35,638 nt of DNA from an uncultured Coriobacteriia bacterium (GTDB lineage: Bacteria; Actinomycetota; Coriobacteriia; Coriobacteriales; QAMH01): the NCBI GenBank assembly GCA_948466335.1, contig CAOKAE010000016.1, forward strand, positions 1 through 35,638, written 5' to 3'. The position numbers and the translations under genes were made by a program. Below the pieces are notes generated by a model, which searched no databases, had not been told where the DNA came from, and saw only the letters and a list, made by a program, of their open reading frames with translations. The number at the start of each line of letters is the position of its first letter. The first letter of the stretch is position 1. This document shows positions 13,906 through 24,658 of the stretch, one piece after another.

Positions 13906-15678
13906 TTAGAGGATGTTGGCACCCTCGGCCCTTGCAGCCTTCTCCTTGCCAAGGCCCATACCGCCAAATACGAAGAAGTAGATGAACGGAAGGAGCATGG
14001 CGATGAGCATGATCGGCAGGGCCATCGCGGTCTTGGAGAAGCCGGGGATGGCCAGCGGGCACACGATGCAGCCGATGAAGTTGATGACAACCACAGCGAG
14101 CATGATCATGAAGCGAGCATTGCCGTCGGTCTCGGACAGCGGGTTCTCCTCGGTGAGCTTCTGCAGCTCGTCCATGGTCTTTCCGCCCGTGTTCTTGACG
14201 AACAGCAGGGTGCAGATGAGACCGAGAACGAACGGGATGAGCAGAACGAGAACGACCATGGACCAGTTGTTGGACATGACGCCATTGACGTCATGCTGGA
14301 ACATGGCCAGACCAGCGGCAGCACCGAGAACGATGGAGGAGCCGGAACCACCGAAGCGGGCGAACGCCTGGCACCAGGAGGTACCGGTGTTGCGCAGCGT
14401 GGTGGGATAGGACTCGGGCATCAGGGGCTGGACTGCCGTAATGGCGTAGTTCAGGCAGAAGCCGAAGAGCAGCATCAGGAAGATGCAGGGAACGAAGTTG
14501 CCAGCGGCAGCACCGGCGAGCGGAGCACCATTGACGGGAGCCTCGCCCGGGAACATCGGGACGAACACCGAGCAGGCGATGATCGCAACGATGCAGGCGA
14601 CCCAGCCAATCCACAGTGCGCGCTTACGGCCGATGGCGTCAGACACGAAGCCAACGACGATGTTCGATGCGATAGCAGCAACGTTGTTCCAGGTCTGCAG
14701 GGTTACAGACTCGGCGGCGGTGAAGCCATTGCCCTGGAACCAGGTGGGGATCCAGGCGTTCATGCCATAGACGCAGAACTGGCCGACGAAGTAGGCGGAC
14801 CAGATGGCGCAGGTGGCAACGATGAACTTGCTGGAGAACAGAACCGCGGGGCCGGACTTGGCGGGCTTGGGCGGAACGATCAGCAGATTGGCGTCGAAGT
14901 GCACGTCAACGTGACGGGTAGCCTTGACGATCTGCTCCAGGCGGGCAACAGCCTTTTCCTTCTGGCCGTGATTGGCGTACCAGTGCGGAGTCTCATGCAT
15001 CGCGAAGAGCAGGATGATTCCGTAGACGACCGGCAGAGCGCCGATCAGGTAGCAAACGCGCCAGTTCTGGACAGCAGTCGCGCCAGTTGCGAGCGTGATG
15101 GTGCCATCGCAGAGACCAGGAATGATCGGGTTCGGGTTGGAGCAGACGGGGGCTGCAACCAGACCAGCGATAACCCAACCCATGACCATGAAGGCCATGC
15201 CGAACGTAACGAAGATGCCGCGCTGCTTGGAGGGCATGCTCTCGGAGAACACCGTGGTGACAACCGGGATGCAGGAGCCAACGCCAAAGCCAGCGATGAG
15301 GCGGAACGCGCAGAAGAAAGCGTAATCCGGCGCGAAAGCCTGGGGTAGGGTGAACAGACCATAGAAGATAACTGCGATCGTGAGCATCTTCTTACGGCCG
15401 ATCATGTCGGAGAGGATACCTCCAACGGCGCCACCAAGAACCATGCCGAGCAGGCCCCACGTGGTCAGAGAACCGGTAAGCGCAGCGATGGGCTGGCCAG
15501 CGGCAATCTGCTCCGCAAAGAACGTGGGTGCAACGTAGGTGTTGGTGGAATTGACGATCATGAAGTCGTAGCCGTCGAAAATCATGGCGAAGGCCAAGAG
15601 GACGAACACGATCCATGTGTGGGCGGAAATGCCCGCACGGTCAATGACTTCGGAAACAGTAAACTCTTTACCGTCCAT
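13906..15678 (-). CDS. MFS transporter, AAHS-like, with two extra C-terminal helices
   Basis: The 590-residue protein is a major facilitator superfamily carrier. Helix 1 contains FDGYDFMIV, matching the DGxD motif of the aromatic acid:H+ symporter (AAHS/PcaK) and related families. The loop between helices 2 and 3 has the MFS signature GGILSDMIGRKK, repeated as GFVSDAIGRKRAL in the second half. I count 12 canonical helices plus two more (about 525-546 and 556-575), giving 14 with both ends inside. A long central loop between helices 6 and 7 carries Lys/His residues. The start is supported by AAGGAGG. The substrate is unknown; aromatic or carboxylic acids are plausible from the motif alone. A terminator follows at 13838. 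Confidence 0.88.
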   Translation of the reverse strand: MDGKEFTVSEVIDRAGISAHTWIVFVLLAFAMIFDGYDFMIVNSTNTYVAPTFFAEQIAAGQPIAALTGSLTTWGLLGMVLGGAVGGILSDMIGRKKMLTIAVIFYGLFTLPQAFAPDYAFFCAFRLIAGFGVGSCIPVVTTVFSESMPSKQRGIFVTFGMAFMVMGWVIAGLVAAPVCSNPNPIIPGLCDGTITLATGATAVQNWRVCYLIGALPVVYGIILLFAMHETPHWYANHGQKEKAVARLEQIVKATRHVDVHFDANLLIVPPKPAKSGPAVLFSSKFIVATCAIWSAYFVGQFCVYGMNAWIPTWFQGNGFTAAESVTLQTWNNVAAIASNIVVGFVSDAIGRKRALWIGWVACIVAIIACSVFVPMFPGEAPVNGAPLAGAAAGNFVPCIFLMLLFGFCLNYAITAVQPLMPESYPTTLRNTGTSWCQAFARFGGSGSSIVLGAAAGLAMFQHDVNGVMSNNWSMVVLVLLIPFVLGLICTLLFVKNTGGKTMDELQKLTEENPLSETDGNARFMIMLAVVVINFIGCIVCPLAIPGFSKTAMALPIMLIAMLLPFIYFFVFGGMGLGKEKAARAEGANIL

Positions 15679-15700
15679 CAGTCCCTCCTTAAATCCAATA

Positions 15701-15714
15701 TCTCAATACTGAGA
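15701..15714. promoter_or_regulatory. Palindrome in the MFS gene leader
   Basis: TCTCA-ATAC-TGAGA is a perfect 14-bp inverted repeat about 12 nt before the MFS ribosome binding site. It may be an operator or a leader hairpin. The regulator is unknown. Confidence 0.3.
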
Positions 15715-15725
15715 AATGAGTATTC

Positions 15726-15747
15726 GGGAAAGCCCCCCAGCTTTCCC
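15726..15747 (-). terminator. Hairpin between the 15815 gene and the MFS gene
   Basis: GGGAAAGC (15726-15733) pairs perfectly with GCTTTCCC (15740-15747) over a 6-nt C-rich loop. It is placed to end transcription of the small gene upstream. No T-tract follows, so it is a weak terminator at best. Confidence 0.4.
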
Positions 15748-15814
15748 AACAACAAAGAGGCGGATACCTATCACCTAGAATCAGGACCCCAGAAAACCCG
15801 ATTCCAAATGATCG

Positions 15815-16027
15815 TCACTCGTCTCCTTGCTGCTCTTCTAGCAGTTTTGCCCTGCGCATCTGGCAGATGACGACCGGCTTTCCATCGCTAATGCGATACA
15901 TGCGGTATCCGCAATTGCCATAGCCACTGCACGCACGACATGTGAGCTCGTTGAGTGGTAACCCCCCTAGATCCTCTTCGGTTAACTCGAGGTTCTTTGG
16001 TTTAACGACAGACACGGGCACCCTCAA
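15815..16027 (-). CDS. Small cysteine-containing protein of unknown function
   Basis: I do not recognise this protein. It has about 70 residues and is soluble. The middle holds four cysteines (LTCRACSGYGNCGYR, then VVICQMRRAK), spaced C-x2-C-x5-C and a fourth 16 residues later, which could bind zinc or an iron-sulfur cluster. The C-terminus is charged (KLLEEQQGDE). The start is uncertain. The longest form begins with TTG at 16027 with poor upstream sequence. A GTG at 16015 has GAGG at good spacing and would give 66 residues starting MSVVKPKNLEL. It lies on the same strand between the zinc-ribbon gene and the MFS gene. Confidence 0.6.
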   Translation of the reverse strand: MRVPVSVVKPKNLELTEEDLGGLPLNELTCRACSGYGNCGYRMYRISDGKPVVICQMRRAKLLEEQQGDE

Positions 16028-16074
16028 TTCTCACGGGCAAAACTGCGTAAAAGCGAGCTAAAAACTAAGAGTCC

Positions 16075-16326
16075 TTACGCACCAGGAGCCTTGGGAGCAC
16101 CGGGAGCCGCGGGAGCGCCAGGAGCGCCAGGAGCAGCGGGAGCGCCAGGAGCAGCAGCGCCGGCGGGACCGCCGAGCTGGGTCTGGAAGTCCTGCATGTC
16201 CTGCTCGGTGAACTCGTACTTGCAGAACGGGCACTTCTTGAGCACGGTGTTGCCGATAACCGGCAGCTTCTTTCCGCACGACGGGCAGTTGAGGTCAATC
16301 TCTACACCTGCGGGCCTAAAACACAT
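16075..16326 (-). CDS. Zinc-ribbon protein with an Ala/Pro/Gly-rich repeat tail
   Basis: The 83-residue protein has two parts. The N-terminal 45 residues form a zinc ribbon (LNCPSCGKKLPV ... KKCPFCKYEFTE; two CPxC pairs). The C-terminal 33 residues are a low-complexity run of A-P-G-A-P units (for example AAPGAPAAPGAPGAPAAPGA), likely extended and flexible. The start ATG at 16326 follows AAAAGGAG; a longer in-frame form to 16362 has no better signal. Such tails in small ribbon proteins can act as spacers or protein-binding arms, but the role here is unknown. The repeat region is prone to slippage, so its length may vary between strains. Confidence 0.75.
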   Translation of the reverse strand: MCFRPAGVEIDLNCPSCGKKLPVIGNTVLKKCPFCKYEFTEQDMQDFQTQLGGPAGAAAPGAPAAPGAPGAPAAPGAPKAPGA

Positions 16327-16346
16327 AGTCAACTCCTTTTCCTTTT

Positions 16347-16360
16347 GTTCCATACGGAAC
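16347..16360. promoter_or_regulatory. Palindrome upstream of the zinc-ribbon gene
   Basis: GTTCC-ATAC-GGAAC is a perfect 14-bp inverted repeat just before the ribosome binding site of the 16326 start. Its arrangement (5-bp arms around ATAC) is the same as the palindrome at 15701-15714, with different arms. Confidence 0.3.
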
Positions 16361-16719
16361 ATCCTACAATTCGTCAGTCAGCCTTCTAGACCGATGCCTA
16401 CCCGATGGGCAGACGAACTGCCTGACGATACGGCATTTATCCCACCGGTATGATGGGAGCCCCGTCTTGCGTCTGAGGCGACGCGAAGACGGCGACCTGC
16501 GGATTATAGGGAAAAAAGAACGCCGTGATGGCTCACGCGCGTCCATGTTTTCGATATCCTCCACAAAATCGCCATATAGAATAGCACACTGCATCGGGAA
16601 TTGCTTTCGAGAAGCCCTTTTTGCGCAAACGGCACCCATCCTCATACCAAAGTATTAGGGGGCCGTTTGGTGTACACTCTGGCCTACGATTCGTCGCATC
16701 ACGCGAAAGGGAGCCGCAG
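16361..16719. other. 359-bp intergenic region with several inverted repeats and no called gene
   Basis: No convincing ORF is present. Three pairings stand out. TCGTCAG near 16371 pairs with CTGACGA near 16423. An 11-bp stem with one bulge (16463-16473 with 16480-16491, arm CGTCTTGCGTC) forms a tight hairpin. CAAACGGC (16626-16633) pairs with GCCGTTTG (16662-16669), extended by ACCC/GGGG. The last hairpin ends 3 nt before a possible -10 (TACACT, 16673-16678) for the plus-strand gene at 16720. It could be a terminator, an operator or part of a small RNA. Confidence 0.4.
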
Positions 16720-17037
16720 GTGGCAAAGTACAAAAACCACAAGACCAGTGTCATGCGAGAAGCCGCGAACAGGCGCGCCGAATATCGCAAGTGGCTCATC
16801 CGCCTCGCCGTCGGCCTCGCGATATGCCTCGTCGCCATCGGCGTGTACTATCTCATGGTCCTCAACTACGTCATCGAGAACGCTCCGGGAGTCACCTGGA
16901 TCGCAGCCGCCGTCGCGGCCGCCATCGTCGGATGGTTTGGCAACAGGTTCTCCAAGACACACCGGGCCTACAACGGCTATCTGGCCGAGCACGGCCTCAC
17001 GAACGAGGATGTCGTGGAATTCGCCAAGAACCAGTGA
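16720..17037 (+). CDS. Small membrane protein with two transmembrane helices
   Basis: The 105-residue protein starts at GTG with AAAGGGA upstream. A basic N-terminus (AKYKNHKTSVMREAANRRAEYRKW) is given in part as NRRAEYRKW. It precedes two hydrophobic segments, about 26-47 (LIRLAVGLAICLVAIGVYYLM in part: AVGLAICLVAIGVYYLM) and 58-75. By the positive-inside rule both ends face the cytoplasm. The tail (AEHGLTNEDVVEFAKNQ) is helical and charged. The family and function are not recognised. It is convergent with larB, and the palindromic repeat begins directly after its stop codon. Confidence 0.78.
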   Translation: MAKYKNHKTSVMREAANRRAEYRKWLIRLAVGLAICLVAIGVYYLMVLNYVIENAPGVTWIAAAVAAAIVGWFGNRFSKTHRAYNGYLAEHGLTNEDVVEFAKNQ

Positions 17038-17074
17038 CGAATGAGACAAATACCCTGTGTATTTGTCTCATTCG
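17038..17074. repeat. Palindromic repeat element, copy B (bidirectional terminator)
   Basis: A perfect 15-bp inverted repeat (17038-17052 and 17060-17074) with the loop CCCTGTG. The central 33 nt are the exact reverse complement of copy A at 709-741. It fills the whole gap between two convergent genes: the upstream gene ends at 17037, and the TGA stop of larB (17068-17070) lies inside the right arm. This is the expected position for a terminator serving both genes. Confidence 0.8.
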
Positions 17075-17772
17075 AAGCGATCGGGCGGACAGTTGACGCG
17101 ATGGGCAATCTGCCCCGCCCCAAATCCATTGTCTATATTGACCACCGACACGCCACCGGCGCATGAGTTGAGCATGGAGAGCAGCGCGGTGACGCCGCCA
17201 AAGCTCGCCCCATAGCCCACGCTCGTGGGAACGCCCACCACCGGCACGTCGACGAGCCCCGCGACGAGCGAGGCCAAGGCCCCCTCCATACCGGCGACGA
17301 CGACTATGGCACGGGCCTGACGCAGGTCATCCACGTGGGCAAGCGTACGATGGACGCCCGCGACGCCGATGTCGGCGAGCAGTCGCACGCGCGAGCCCAT
17401 GACACGCGCCGTGAGCGCCGCTTCCTCGGCAATGGGCATGTCACTCGTGCCCGCACAGGCGACGAGCACCTGACCCTCGGCACGATGGGGACAGCCGAGC
17501 ACGGCTTCGAGCGTATCGCCCTCTATGGGATGCTCGCGACGGTCGGCGAGCAGGAGGCCCGAACGCTCGAAGTAGCGAGCGTCTGGGATGGATGCGCGCA
17601 CGGCCCGGGCCGCCTGCTCGCTCACGCGCGTCGCGATGGCAATGCCGTGGCGTTCCAGCAGTTGCTGCGCGATGCTGCAAATCTGCTCAGGGGTCTTACT
17701 CGCCCCGTAGATGACTTCGGGAAAACCGCAGCGCTCGGCGCGGTCGTAATCGAGATTGGCGTAATCGCTCAT
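17068..17772 (-). CDS. larB: Pyridinium-3,5-biscarboxylic acid mononucleotide synthase LarB
   Basis: LarB carboxylates and hydrolyses nicotinic acid adenine dinucleotide to give the first intermediate of the nickel-pincer nucleotide cofactor, used by lactate racemase and relatives. The 234-residue protein has the N-terminal PEVIYGASKTPEQ and a C-terminal AIR-carboxylase (PurE-like) domain with CAGTSDMPIAEEAALTA, VAGMEGALASLVAGLVDVPV (in part) and PTSVGYGASFGG. The start has AGGAGG upstream and sits 9 nt after the stop of the flavodoxin-fold gene. The partners LarC and LarE are not in the window. The stop codon lies in the palindromic element. Confidence 0.93.
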   Translation of the reverse strand: MSDYANLDYDRAERCGFPEVIYGASKTPEQICSIAQQLLERHGIAIATRVSEQAARAVRASIPDARYFERSGLLLADRREHPIEGDTLEAVLGCPHRAEGQVLVACAGTSDMPIAEEAALTARVMGSRVRLLADIGVAGVHRTLAHVDDLRQARAIVVVAGMEGALASLVAGLVDVPVVGVPTSVGYGASFGGVTALLSMLNSCAGGVSVVNIDNGFGAGQIAHRVNCPPDRFE

Positions 17773-17781
17773 GGGCGCCTC

Positions 17782-18366
17782 CTAAAGCTGGGCGCGAGCA
17801 AGCTCCTCAAGCGCCTCGTCCATGATGGCCTGTGCGTCGTTCGTGATGATGTCGAGGCCCTCCGCCCTGAAGCAGCGCACGTCCTCGATGCCAAAGTAGA
17901 GCTGGCACAGAGCCTTGACCTGGTCATAGCCGTAATCCCAGTCACCGCTGTAGCCACCAACGGTCGTGACGTAGTAGGCGCGCTTGGCATTGCACATGCC
18001 CGTGGGAATGCCCTCGGGACTGTAGACGAAGGTCACGCCCTGGGCGCACAGCAGCTCGAAATAGATCTTGAGCATCGCGGGAAACGAGAAATCCCAGTAC
18101 GGAGCCGCGAACACGACCTCGTCGGCAGCGGCGAATTGCCTGGCATAGTCGAAGACGGGATGATCGAAGTCGCCTGCCTTGCCCCAGGCCATGCGCTTGT
18201 CGGAAAGCTCGCCCGTGAGGGGAATCAGGTTCTTCTCGTCTTCGAGGACAAGTGTCTCGATCTGAACATCGGGGCCGTCGAGGCGCTCGAGCAGGGCCTG
18301 GGCCAGTCGCTCGGTACGCGAGGTCTCGCGGTTGACGCAGGAATCCACGTACAGAATCTTCTTCAT
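17782..18366 (-). CDS. Flavodoxin-fold NAD(P)H dehydrogenase / FMN-dependent azoreductase-like protein
   Basis: The 194-residue protein belongs to the flavodoxin_2 family of FMN oxidoreductases (NQO/AzoR type), cytosolic enzymes that pass electrons from NAD(P)H to quinones or azo compounds. The FMN phosphate loop is at the N-terminus (ILYVDSCVNRETSRTERLA, residues 3-21). FAAPYWDFSFPAMLKIYFE is the conserved flavin-contacting segment (WDFSFPAMLK). TTVGGYSG follows, as in AzoR. The start at 18366 has GAGAGGA at 8 nt; an ATG 9 nt upstream is too close to it. It sits between valS and larB with short gaps and is likely in the same operon. The natural substrate is unknown. Confidence 0.88.
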   Translation of the reverse strand: MKKILYVDSCVNRETSRTERLAQALLERLDGPDVQIETLVLEDEKNLIPLTGELSDKRMAWGKAGDFDHPVFDYARQFAAADEVVFAAPYWDFSFPAMLKIYFELLCAQGVTFVYSPEGIPTGMCNAKRAYYVTTVGGYSGDWDYGYDQVKALCQLYFGIEDVRCFRAEGLDIITNDAQAIMDEALEELARAQL

Positions 18367-18390
18367 GGGACGCATCCTCTCTCGGGCGTG

Positions 18391-21078
<2,688 letters not shown>

Positions 21079-21111
21079 GTTCATATCCTTTTTTCTCGAA
21101 GCTCGAAATCT

Positions 21112-22410
21112 CTATGCGACGAACTCGCCGAGCTCGTGGCCGATCACGACCGGCTCGGCATCGCCTTTGACGCACTCCTCCGTGACGATGACCTTGGCGA
21201 TATCGTCGGAACTGGGGAGCACGTACATCGTATCCTGAAGCACGCTCTCGCAGATGGAACGCAGGCCGCGGGCTCCTGTGCCGCGCTCGATCGCAAGCTG
21301 GGCGATGGCGTGCAGGGCGCCCTCCTCGAAGACGAGCTCGACATTGTCGAAACCGAACATGCGCTGATACTGTTTGACGAGCGCGTTTTTCGGTTCGGTC
21401 AAGATGCGCACGAGGTCATCCTCGTCGAGTTCCTGGACCGAGGAGATGACGGGAATGCGACCCACGAACTCCGGGATGAGGCCAAAGCGATTGAGGTCTT
21501 CGGGTAGCACTTGCTCGAGCAGGTCGGCGGACTCCTCCGAGTGCGATTTGCCCACCTCGGAGTTGAAGCCCACGCCACGCTTGCCGATGCGCTCGCCGAT
21601 GATCTTGTCGAGGCCGACGAAGGCACCACCCAGGATGAACAGAATATTGGTGGTGTCGATGTGGATGAGCTCCTGCTGCGGATGCTTGCGCCCACCGGTG
21701 GGCGGCACCGCAGCATCCGTGCCCTCGATGATCTTGAGAAGCGCCTGTTGCACGCCCTCGCCGGAGACATCGCGCGTGATGGAGAGGTTTTCGGCCTTGC
21801 GGGCTATCTTGTCGATCTCGTCGATGTAGACGATGCCCACCTGGGCGCGGTCGATATCGTTGTCCGAGGCGGTGATGAGCTTGAGCAGGATGTTCTCGAC
21901 ATCCTCGCCCACGTATCCGGCCTCGGTCAGGGCCGTGGCATCGGCGATGGCGAAGGGCACGTCGAGGATGCGCGCGAGGGTCTGGGCCAGAAGCGTCTTG
22001 CCACAACCCGTGGGGCCGAGCAGCAGAATGTTGCTCTTGGCAAGCTCGACCTCGTCGTCATCGGTCCCCAGTCCAAGGGCGACGCGCTTGTAGTGATTGT
22101 AGACGGCAACGGCCAGCGCCTTCTTGGCGTCCTCCTGGCCGATGACGTACTGCGACAGCTCGGCGTGAATCTCGATGGGCGTGGGCAGGGTCTCGAGCGT
22201 GATGAGGCCCTCGGAGCGACCGCTTGCGGCAGGAAGCTCCTCGCCTTGCGTGGCGTCATCCTCTTCTTCGATGATATCGGTGCAGAGCCTGACGCACTCG
22301 TTGCAGATGTAGACACCCTCACCGGCGATGAGCTTGTCTACCTCGTTTTGGGTCTTGCCGCAAAAGGAGCAACGCAGCTTGCCGTCAAACCCATGTGGTC
22401 CATCCGCCAT
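21112..22410 (-). CDS. clpX: ATP-dependent Clp protease ATP-binding subunit ClpX
   Basis: ClpX is the hexameric AAA+ unfoldase that feeds substrates to ClpP. The 432-residue protein has the N-terminal C4 zinc finger (Cys14, Cys17, Cys36, Cys39; CSFCGKT and ICNEC), Walker A GPTGCGKT (132-139), Walker B VYIDEID (194-200), the sensor segment [14 protein letters not shown] and the C-terminal [12 protein letters not shown] arginine sensor. The ClpP-docking loop position carries GKRGVGF, where E. coli has the IGF tripeptide. It starts 4 nt after the clpP stop codon, so the two are cotranscribed. Confidence 0.97.
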   Translation of the reverse strand: MADGPHGFDGKLRCSFCGKTQNEVDKLIAGEGVYICNECVRLCTDIIEEEDDATQGEELPAASGRSEGLITLETLPTPIEIHAELSQYVIGQEDAKKALAVAVYNHYKRVALGLGTDDDEVELAKSNILLLGPTGCGKTLLAQTLARILDVPFAIADATALTEAGYVGEDVENILLKLITASDNDIDRAQVGIVYIDEIDKIARKAENLSITRDVSGEGVQQALLKIIEGTDAAVPPTGGRKHPQQELIHIDTTNILFILGGAFVGLDKIIGERIGKRGVGFNSEVGKSHSEESADLLEQVLPEDLNRFGLIPEFVGRIPVISSVQELDEDDLVRILTEPKNALVKQYQRMFGFDNVELVFEEGALHAIAQLAIERGTGARGLRSICESVLQDTMYVLPSSDDIAKVIVTEECVKGDAEPVVIGHELGEFVA

Positions 22411-22414
22411 GTGA

Positions 22415-23056
22415 CTAGTCCTTCTTCACTTCTTCGTCGAGCTTGGCGGCGGCACGGGACTTGACGACGTCATCGACCAACCCGTAGGCCTTGGCCTCCT
22501 CGGCCGTCATGAAGTTGTCCTTTTCAGTGTCTTCGCGGATTGTCTCGATGCTCTGGCCCGTATGGTCAGCGAGAATCTGGTTGAGCTGCTCGCGGGTCTT
22601 GGCCATGAACTCGGCCATGATCTGGATATCGGTCTCCTTGCCCTGGGCACCGCCGGAAGGCTGGTGAATCATGATGGTGGAGTTGGGCAACGCGAAGCGC
22701 TTGCCGGGGGCACCTGCCGCCAGCAGCACGGCGCCCATGGAGGCCGCCATGCCAATGCAGATGGTGCTCACGTCGGGTTTGATGTACTGCATCGTGTCAT
22801 AGATGGCCAGACCGGCGCTCACCGAACCACCCGGCGAGTTGATGTAGAGCGAGATGTCCTTGTCCGGATCGGCGCTCTCGAGATGCAGGAGCTGCGCGAT
22901 GACGGTGTTGGCCGACGCGTCGGTAACCTCCTCGCCGAGGAAGATGACGCGGTCGTTGAGCAAACGCGAGTAGATGTCGTAGCTGCGCTCGCCACGCGGC
23001 GACTGCTCCACGACGTAGGGGATGAGCGTATCGGATGCGGGCTGGATGATGTTCAT
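22415..23056 (-). CDS. clpP: ATP-dependent Clp protease proteolytic subunit ClpP
   Basis: ClpP is the barrel-shaped serine peptidase of the ClpXP protease. The 213-residue protein has the full catalytic triad: Ser106 in GMAASMGA, His131 in IMIHQPSGG and Asp180 in [22 protein letters not shown] forms the oxyanion-hole region. The short leader before [13 protein letters not shown] is as usual for ClpP. AGGAATTGAC precedes the ATG. It lies between tig and clpX, the standard order in many Gram-positives. Only one clpP is seen here; many actinobacteria have two adjacent copies. Confidence 0.97.
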   Translation of the reverse strand: MNIIQPASDTLIPYVVEQSPRGERSYDIYSRLLNDRVIFLGEEVTDASANTVIAQLLHLESADPDKDISLYINSPGGSVSAGLAIYDTMQYIKPDVSTICIGMAASMGAVLLAAGAPGKRFALPNSTIMIHQPSGGAQGKETDIQIMAEFMAKTREQLNQILADHTGQSIETIREDTEKDNFMTAEEAKAYGLVDDVVKSRAAAKLDEEVKKD

Positions 23057-23110
23057 GTCAATTCCTAACTACTTCGTGCGAATGCCCTTTGGCAGCATCG
23101 CGACCTCTGT

Positions 23111-24406
23111 CTAGTCTTGCGCCTTGTCATCCGTGCCGTCGTCGATGGTGACGATGGCGTTGTCCACCAGCCACTTGGTAGCACGCTGGCGCCTGATGGC
23201 TTCGCGGATGATTGACATGCGGCCGGCATCCTCCCACGCCTTGCGCGTGGCGGCAGGATTGCTGGCAACGCTGAATTCCTTCTCTATATCCTCTTCGGTT
23301 ATCTCCATGCCAAGATGCTCGAACAGCGCGTCGAGAGCGAGGCACTCCTCGGCCTCTTCGCGCGACTGTGCCTCGAGGTCTTCCCTGAACTGCTCGCTCG
23401 TGATGCCGCGGCTCGACAGGAACTGGTCGAATGTCGCGCCCTGCTCCTGCAGGCTGTTGAAGAAGTCACGCAGGATGTTCTCGCGCGTGAAGTCGAGGTA
23501 CGCCTCGGGAATCTCGTCCTTGATGCGATGGGAGAGCTCGGTCACGCAGCGGCTCTCCTTGAGGCGCGGAAGCTGCTCGGCCTTCGTGTTGGCGATTTCG
23601 GTCCTGAGCTGCTCGACGAGCTCGTCGAACGTGTCGAAGCCGACCTTCTTGGCGAACTCGTCGTCAAGCGCGGGCGTCTCCTTCTCGCGGACTTCCTTGA
23701 CCGTGGCCGAAGTGTGAACGGTCTTGCCGGCAAGGTCGGCGTCGAAGTCCGTCATGAAGTCGAACTCCTTCTCGTCACCGGCCTTCATGCCGACGAGCTG
23801 CTCGGTGAGCTCGGCCGGCATCATGGGGCCGCCGATCTCGACCAGGCGGCTCTCGTTCGTGAGGCCGTCAACGGGGGCGCCGTCTGCGGTCGACACGAGC
23901 TTGACCATTACGAAGTCGCCTGCCTTGGCGGCGCGATCGACCGTCTCGAAGTCGTTGTAGTAATCCTGCAGCGCGTGGAGCTGGATGTCCACATCCTCCT
24001 GGGTTGCCTCCTCGGAGGGCATCTTGATCTCGACGGGATCGTAGGAGTCGAGCTCGACACTCGGCTTGACGTCGCCAAACATCGTGAACTCGTAGTCCTC
24101 GCCGTCGGCAACGAGGTCGTTCTCGTCAAAGTCGGGCTCGCCGATGAAGATGATGTCCTGCTCGTCGATGGCAAGCGGCGCGACGTCGTTGATCAGGTCG
24201 GAGGTAATTTGGGCGTAGACGGCATCGTGACCGCCGAAGTTCTGCTCAATGACCTTGCGCGGCGCCTTACCCGCGCGAAATCCCGGGATGCGGGTCTTCG
24301 AAAAGTCCTTGAATGCCTTGTCGATGTGCTTCTTGACCTCATCTGCGGTCATGTGAACGGTGACCTGCGTCTTGCCGTCCTCGCGGGTGCTCGTGGTGAC
24401 TTCCAA
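23111..24406 (-). CDS. tig: Trigger factor
   Basis: Trigger factor is the ribosome-bound chaperone that meets nascent chains. The chosen start is TTG at 24406, giving 431 residues; GGAGGAAC lies directly before it, and the family normally begins with a short strand like EVTTSTREDGKTQVTV. A longer ATG form reads into the leader. The ribosome-docking signature TRIPGFRAGKAPRKVIEQNFG is near residue 40 (core GFRAGKAP). The FKBP-like domain follows in the middle, then a long helical C-terminal arm. The gene is 55 nt upstream of clpP, and tRNA-Leu lies just before it. Confidence 0.96.
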   Translation of the reverse strand: MEVTTSTREDGKTQVTVHMTADEVKKHIDKAFKDFSKTRIPGFRAGKAPRKVIEQNFGGHDAVYAQITSDLINDVAPLAIDEQDIIFIGEPDFDENDLVADGEDYEFTMFGDVKPSVELDSYDPVEIKMPSEEATQEDVDIQLHALQDYYNDFETVDRAAKAGDFVMVKLVSTADGAPVDGLTNESRLVEIGGPMMPAELTEQLVGMKAGDEKEFDFMTDFDADLAGKTVHTSATVKEVREKETPALDDEFAKKVGFDTFDELVEQLRTEIANTKAEQLPRLKESRCVTELSHRIKDEIPEAYLDFTRENILRDFFNSLQEQGATFDQFLSSRGITSEQFREDLEAQSREEAEECLALDALFEHLGMEITEEDIEKEFSVASNPAATRKAWEDAGRMSIIREAIRRQRATKWLVDNAIVTIDDGTDDKAQD

Positions 24407-24469
24407 CGTTCCTCCAAAATCCCTCGCCTGCATGAACATTCGAAAACGCGCATGCGGCGCTTCGGTCTA

Positions 24470-24554
24470 TGGTGCGGGCGAAAGGACTCGAACCTTCACG
24501 GGTTTCCCCACTGGAACCTAAATCCAGCGCGTCTGCCAGTTCCGCCACGCCCGC
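24470..24554 (-). tRNA. tRNA-Leu(TAG)
   Basis: Class II tRNA on the minus strand. The acceptor arms GCGGGCG and CGCCCGC pair perfectly, with discriminator A and encoded CCA. The anticodon stem-loop CTGGATTTAGGTTCCAG gives anticodon TAG. The variable arm and T-arm (GGTTCGAGTCC) are present; length is 85 nt. A TACAAT box at 24589-24594 is a likely -10 for it, and tig may be read through from the same promoter. Confidence 0.97.
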
Positions 24555-24658
24555 GCGCATCGCGCACCGTGGCGCACGACAATGGTGAATTGTACCCCAG
24601 TTCACAGGCATGCGCTGTTCCGTAGCGCATTTGTCATCAATTGATATATGCGTTGTAT

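Noticed and set aside
13664-14062. Long N-terminal extension of the holin-like peptide
   Set aside because: It would pass through the MFS terminator and lacks a start signal; the 28-residue form has GAGGAGG.
16364-16645. 93-codon minus-strand frame in the 16.4-16.7 kb gap
   Set aside because: Rich in Arg/Ser, no ribosome binding site, and it runs through the hairpins; not supported as a gene.
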